Positions 61,468 to 64,000 of a stretch of DNA of 64,000 bases are shown one piece after another (the stretch's first letter is position 1; the number at the start of each line of letters is the position of its first letter). A program made the translations under genes and the position numbers. The notes below the pieces were generated by a model. That model saw only the letters and a list, made by a program, of their open reading frames with translations, was not told the DNA's origin and made no database searches. The DNA lies in contig NZ_CP063356.1 in the NCBI RefSeq assembly GCF_001866075.3, forward strand, positions 1,664,164 to 1,728,163, in the 5' to 3' direction. The DNA is from Anaerobacillus isosaccharinicus. GTDB taxonomy: Bacteria > Bacillota > Bacilli > Bacillales > Anaerobacillaceae.

Positions 61468-61983
61468 GTGATCCTTTTAAGTGATGTAATTAGCAAGATT
61501 GCGAATAAATGTATTAGTGACTATCGGTGTCAGGAGTTAAGAAAAGTAAAAAATGAACTTTTCCTTCGGTTGTTAGATGGGGAAGTAGCTTGCGTAAGTT
61601 TTGATAATGAAAAAGAAGGTTTTTCATGGTTTCTTACTCAAGTGAAACATAATCTTCATCTGACATTTTCATCAGATCATAGAACTGGTAGCGTATCGGC
61701 ATTTCAGCACCGAACTGTAATGACACCACAGGTAGTCGGGAATTCAGAAGACGTTTTATCTATCCTATTTTATATAGATCAAGATAAAGCGCTGACGATC
61801 ACTGAAGAACTAACAAAATTAGGTGTTACAAACTTACAACCAGTAGATATTGCCATGTATGTCAGAAAAAATGATAGCAAGCTTTTTAGTGAATTAAAAA
61901 CGAAAGTGATTGATGAATTTCTGAATAATCTTCAAAATGCGTTTGGTTCATACATCATCAATAGATATTACGATTTAAAGTAA
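61468..61983 (+). CDS. Unrecognised 171-residue protein
   Basis: A soluble protein starting at a GTG behind GGTGGTGATG. It has helical ends and a central beta stretch (EVACVSFDNEKEGFSWFLTQ, LHLTFSSDHRTGSVSAFQHR). Expression from the promoter at 61402 is clear. No family is recognised. A short GC-containing hairpin follows the stop (AAAGGGGCC TTCG GTCTCTTTTT, 61982-62004). Confidence 0.72.
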   Translation: MILLSDVISKIANKCISDYRCQELRKVKNELFLRLLDGEVACVSFDNEKEGFSWFLTQVKHNLHLTFSSDHRTGSVSAFQHRTVMTPQVVGNSEDVLSILFYIDQDKALTITEELTKLGVTNLQPVDIAMYVRKNDSKLFSELKTKVIDEFLNNLQNAFGSYIINRYYDLK

Positions 61984-62098
61984 AAGGGGCCTTCGGTCTC
62001 TTTTTATTTTTGTCTAATAGTTCTAGTTATTTAAACATTCATTTAACCATTATAAATGTAAATGGTTTATTTTTTTTGTAATAAAACCACATTAAACA

Positions 62099-62127
62099 TT
62101 GTTAATACTAATTAAATGAGTTATAAT
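62099..62127 (+). promoter_or_regulatory. Promoter of 62184, shared motif copy 2
   Basis: TTGTTA (62099-62104) and TATAAT (62122-62127), spacing 17 bp. The spacer TACTAATTAAATGAG equals that of the CAP-gene promoter at 40319-40347. Confidence 0.78.
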
Positions 62128-62183
62128 ATAAATATAAAGCAAGAGGGTGAAACCTTCTATTATTCTAAAAGGTGGGATATAGC

Positions 62184-62777
62184 ATGAGTACGATTTATAA
62201 GAGTAGAGAAATAACAGCATTTTTTCGTGATAAGCAGCTAAAGTTCGCGGTAGAAGATGCTATGACAAATAAGTTAGATAAGAGTATGTATAAGATCGCA
62301 CTAAAGTTTATTCCGCTGGACAAGGATAACAAGGCAAAAAAAGAAGAAATAATGGCTCATTACATGGACGTTTCAGAAGTGAAAAGACTTATCCACCATG
62401 TGTTAAACAAGCAGAATTTAACTGGTCTATATAATGCTAGTGAAAAAAAACAAGGTAATGATGTGCCTTGTTATAAGGATATGAAGGGTGGTCAAACAAG
62501 CGAAGGGATTAAATCAAGGATACTCACCTTTGTTGAAACAAATGGAGAATACTTCTTCCAGTTGTCGCTACATGATGGTAGAAAGTATGGTCAAGGTGCT
62601 GTCGTGCCAACTTCTGGACCAAAGAAGAAACTTTATATAAAACTTAGTGGTGCTGAATTAGAAACGTTAGCTATTGAATTAAGAGATTACATTCAGCAAA
62701 AGGAAGTAAGGCAATTCCACTTTTATCACTATACAGATATGATGCCAGTCCAAGATCAAGAAAGAAAAAATGCGTAA
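62184..62777 (+). CDS. Unrecognised 197-residue basic protein
   Basis: The start is the ATG at 62184 behind AAAGGTGGG. The N-terminal half is helical (SREITAFFRDKQLKFAVEDAM, SEVKRLIHHVLNKQ). The C-terminal half is beta-rich (RILTFVETNGEYFFQLSLHDG, GPKKKLYIKLSGAELETLA), a composition that could suit a nucleic-acid-binding fold. It shares its promoter motif with the CAP-domain gene 22 kb away. No family is recognised. Confidence 0.72.
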   Translation: MSTIYKSREITAFFRDKQLKFAVEDAMTNKLDKSMYKIALKFIPLDKDNKAKKEEIMAHYMDVSEVKRLIHHVLNKQNLTGLYNASEKKQGNDVPCYKDMKGGQTSEGIKSRILTFVETNGEYFFQLSLHDGRKYGQGAVVPTSGPKKKLYIKLSGAELETLAIELRDYIQQKEVRQFHFYHYTDMMPVQDQERKNA

Positions 62778-62805
62778 ATAGAGATCTCTTGAAGGAGTGA
62801 GTGAT

Positions 62806-62925
62806 ATGCAAATGTCTATGGAAGAAATGCTCATTGTGATTACTGGTATCCCAAAAGAAATGATAGAAAAGATGTCAGCCCATGAAATTGAAGATTTATA
62901 TAATGAACGTATTGTAAATAGATAA
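62806..62925 (+). CDS. 39-residue small protein
   Basis: MQMSMEEMLIVITGIPKEMI through NERIVNR, behind GAAGGAGTG with good spacing. It is helical and acidic. It lies 28 bp after the previous gene. It is short, but the ribosome binding site and codon pattern make it plausible. Confidence 0.5.
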   Translation: MQMSMEEMLIVITGIPKEMIEKMSAHEIEDLYNERIVNR

Positions 62926-62983
62926 AAAAACAAATGCTCATTTAAAAACTCAAAAGAATACTAGATAGAAAGGGTGTTAGCTA

Positions 62984-63133
62984 ATGGCAAAAAGTAGACA
63001 ATATGCCTATATAAAATGTCCTTATTGCAAAAAGGAGTATAAATCTAACATGGTAAATTGGCATGTTAGAAATAAGTGTAAGGAAAACTCAACTTCGGAA
63101 ATAAGTAAAACATACATGGTGAATAGATTGTAA
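62984..63133 (+). CDS. 49-residue zinc-finger protein
   Basis: A small basic protein with a single zinc knuckle: CPYCKKEY then HVRNKC (C-x2-C...H-x4-C), in YIKCPYCKKEYKSNMVNWHV. AGAAAGGG precedes the ATG. Such single-finger proteins are frequent on plasmids and phages; the target is unknown. Confidence 0.65.
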   Translation: MAKSRQYAYIKCPYCKKEYKSNMVNWHVRNKCKENSTSEISKTYMVNRL

Positions 63134-63172
63134 ATTGAGAAAAAATTTAAAAAAAGTTAGGTGGACATTTTT

Positions 63173-63568
63173 ATGAGAGAGAATATATTTTGCCCAATTT
63201 GCGATTACGATTACACACACATATTAGGTACAATTCAGTTTATAACTGATGAATATTGGGTTTCAGAAGTGTTGGTAAACCAAAAATATAGTATCCCTGT
63301 AAAATTTGAATATAATTTCAGATCACAAGGGAACATTCATATTCTGTTTAGGTGTGAACGAGGTCATTATTTTGTGGTAAGTTTCGATGGGTATAAAGGG
63401 ATTGTATTCGTCAATGAAAATACTTTGGTAAATGAATTACTCGGATATTTGAATGAAACAGCAGATGATAAATTCGGGTTCAAATTTTCAATAGATTTTA
63501 ATTTAGTTGGTAGAATAGAGACTTTTCTAGAAAATAAGGAATTTGAGCTAGCAAATAAAATGAAATAA
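63173..63568 (+). CDS. Unrecognised protein with a zinc-ribbon-like pattern
   Basis: A 131-residue protein. The ATG at 63173, nine bases after TTAGGTGG, is preferred over the GTG at 63161 that overlaps that site. FCPICDYDY near the N-terminus and FRCERGHYF about 60 residues later provide C, C, C and H ligands for one zinc. The remainder is mixed alpha/beta. No family is recognised. Confidence 0.68.
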   Translation: MRENIFCPICDYDYTHILGTIQFITDEYWVSEVLVNQKYSIPVKFEYNFRSQGNIHILFRCERGHYFVVSFDGYKGIVFVNENTLVNELLGYLNETADDKFGFKFSIDFNLVGRIETFLENKEFELANKMK

Positions 63569-63601
63569 GTTGCTATTTAAATAAAGAGAGGATACAAGCT
63601 T

Positions 63602-64000
63602 ATGAAAATTATATTAGATCATATGCTACGATTAGTTAATCCTCATACGGAGATTGCAGAATGGATAAAAAAACATTCAACATTTCTAAATCCTCAATAC
63701 TTTCAAGCTCAAAAATTAGGGTATTCCACTCATGGGATACCCTTTGAAATAAAGTTGTATCGTGAGGATGATAATGGATTAACTTTACCAAGAGGTATTT
63801 CGTTAGAATTAGCTTTACTAGTAAAAAAAACTGGATTTCCTTTTCTGTTAGAAGATAATCGCTTATTAAAGAGCCAAATAGATTATGGCTCTAAAGTACA
63901 ATTAAGAAATTATCAAGCAGCAGCAGTAGAAAAATTACTAAAGTATAAACAAGGTGGAATATCTGCGCCATGTGGTGCTGGAAAAACTGTTATATTACTT
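63602..64000 (+). CDS. Superfamily 2 helicase, N-terminal part (window edge)
   Basis: The first 133 codons of a larger gene cut by the window end. After an N-terminal accessory region (MKIILDHMLRLVNPHTEIAE, IPFEIKLYREDDNGLTLPRG) the Q-motif-like VQLRNYQAAAVEKLLKY and Walker A GGISAPCGAGKTVILL are visible, as in phage- and plasmid-encoded DEAD/DEAH helicases with a RecG/UvsW-like layout. GAGAGG precedes the ATG. Downstream motifs cannot be seen. Confidence 0.75.
   Translation, partial: MKIILDHMLRLVNPHTEIAEWIKKHSTFLNPQYFQAQKLGYSTHGIPFEIKLYREDDNGLTLPRGISLELALLVKKTGFPFLLEDNRLLKSQIDYGSKVQLRNYQAAAVEKLLKYKQGGISAPCGAGKTVILL

Overview
The window reads as chromosome of a low-GC, spore-forming Gram-positive bacterium of the Bacillaceae type. 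The order sigW-rsiW-cdaA-cdaR-glmM-glmS, a perfect SigW autoregulatory promoter, a glmS ribozyme, a Spo0E-like phosphatase, AGGAGG ribosome binding sites and a sortase/LPXTG pair all point there. I cannot name a genus from sequence alone.

Region 1 (1-10056) is core chromosome: a tRNA-Gly fragment, complete tRNA-Gly(TCC) and tRNA-Ala(TGC), a Spo0E-like gene, one insertion sequence (848-2747, TTTA target duplication), then the envelope-stress sigma factor and its anti-sigma, the c-di-AMP cyclase with its regulator, and glmM/glmS, which feed peptidoglycan precursor synthesis.

Region 2 (10079-38936) is a Tn7-like transposon in the classical attTn7 site, 22 bp after the glmS stop. Its right end has four perfectly phased 20-bp TnsB-type repeats, followed by tnsA-B-C-D-E. 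The cargo is mainly anti-phage defence: a Shedu nuclease that originally sat 25 bp behind tnsE, a Gabija-like GajA/GajB pair, a type III restriction-modification pair (mod/res) and a frameshifted OLD-family nuclease. Two homologous left ends are present, one after gajB (ending 32141) and one after the OLD gene (ending 38936). The cargo is also riddled with other elements: an IS6-like element (8-bp duplication) and an IS21-type element whose istB is split exactly in its Walker A codons by a recombinase-in-trio (RIT) element.

Region 3 (38937-64000) looks plasmid- or conjugative-element-derived rather than chromosomal. It has a ParM/Alp7A-like actin with a ParR-like partner and an upstream operator, a Replic_Relax-family protein, a RusA-like resolvase, a VirB11/CpaF-like P-loop ATPase, a metalloprotease, a CPBP protease, a CAP-domain secreted protein (interrupted by an IS21 element with a clean 6-bp duplication), a class F-like sortase with an LPXTG substrate, an Mrr-like nuclease, lipoproteins, many small unknown genes and a truncated helicase at the window edge. 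A four-gene TniA/TniB-like transposon (49789-53035, GATAG duplication) sits inside it.

The 5 bp outside the right Tn end (ATGGC) do not match the 5 bp outside either left end, and the left end at 38936 joins directly to a 5'-truncated plasmid gene. The simplest reading, which is inference, is that a plasmid carrying a copy of this TnsE-encoding transposon fused with the chromosomal attTn7 copy, so this side of the island is now glmS-Tn-plasmid.
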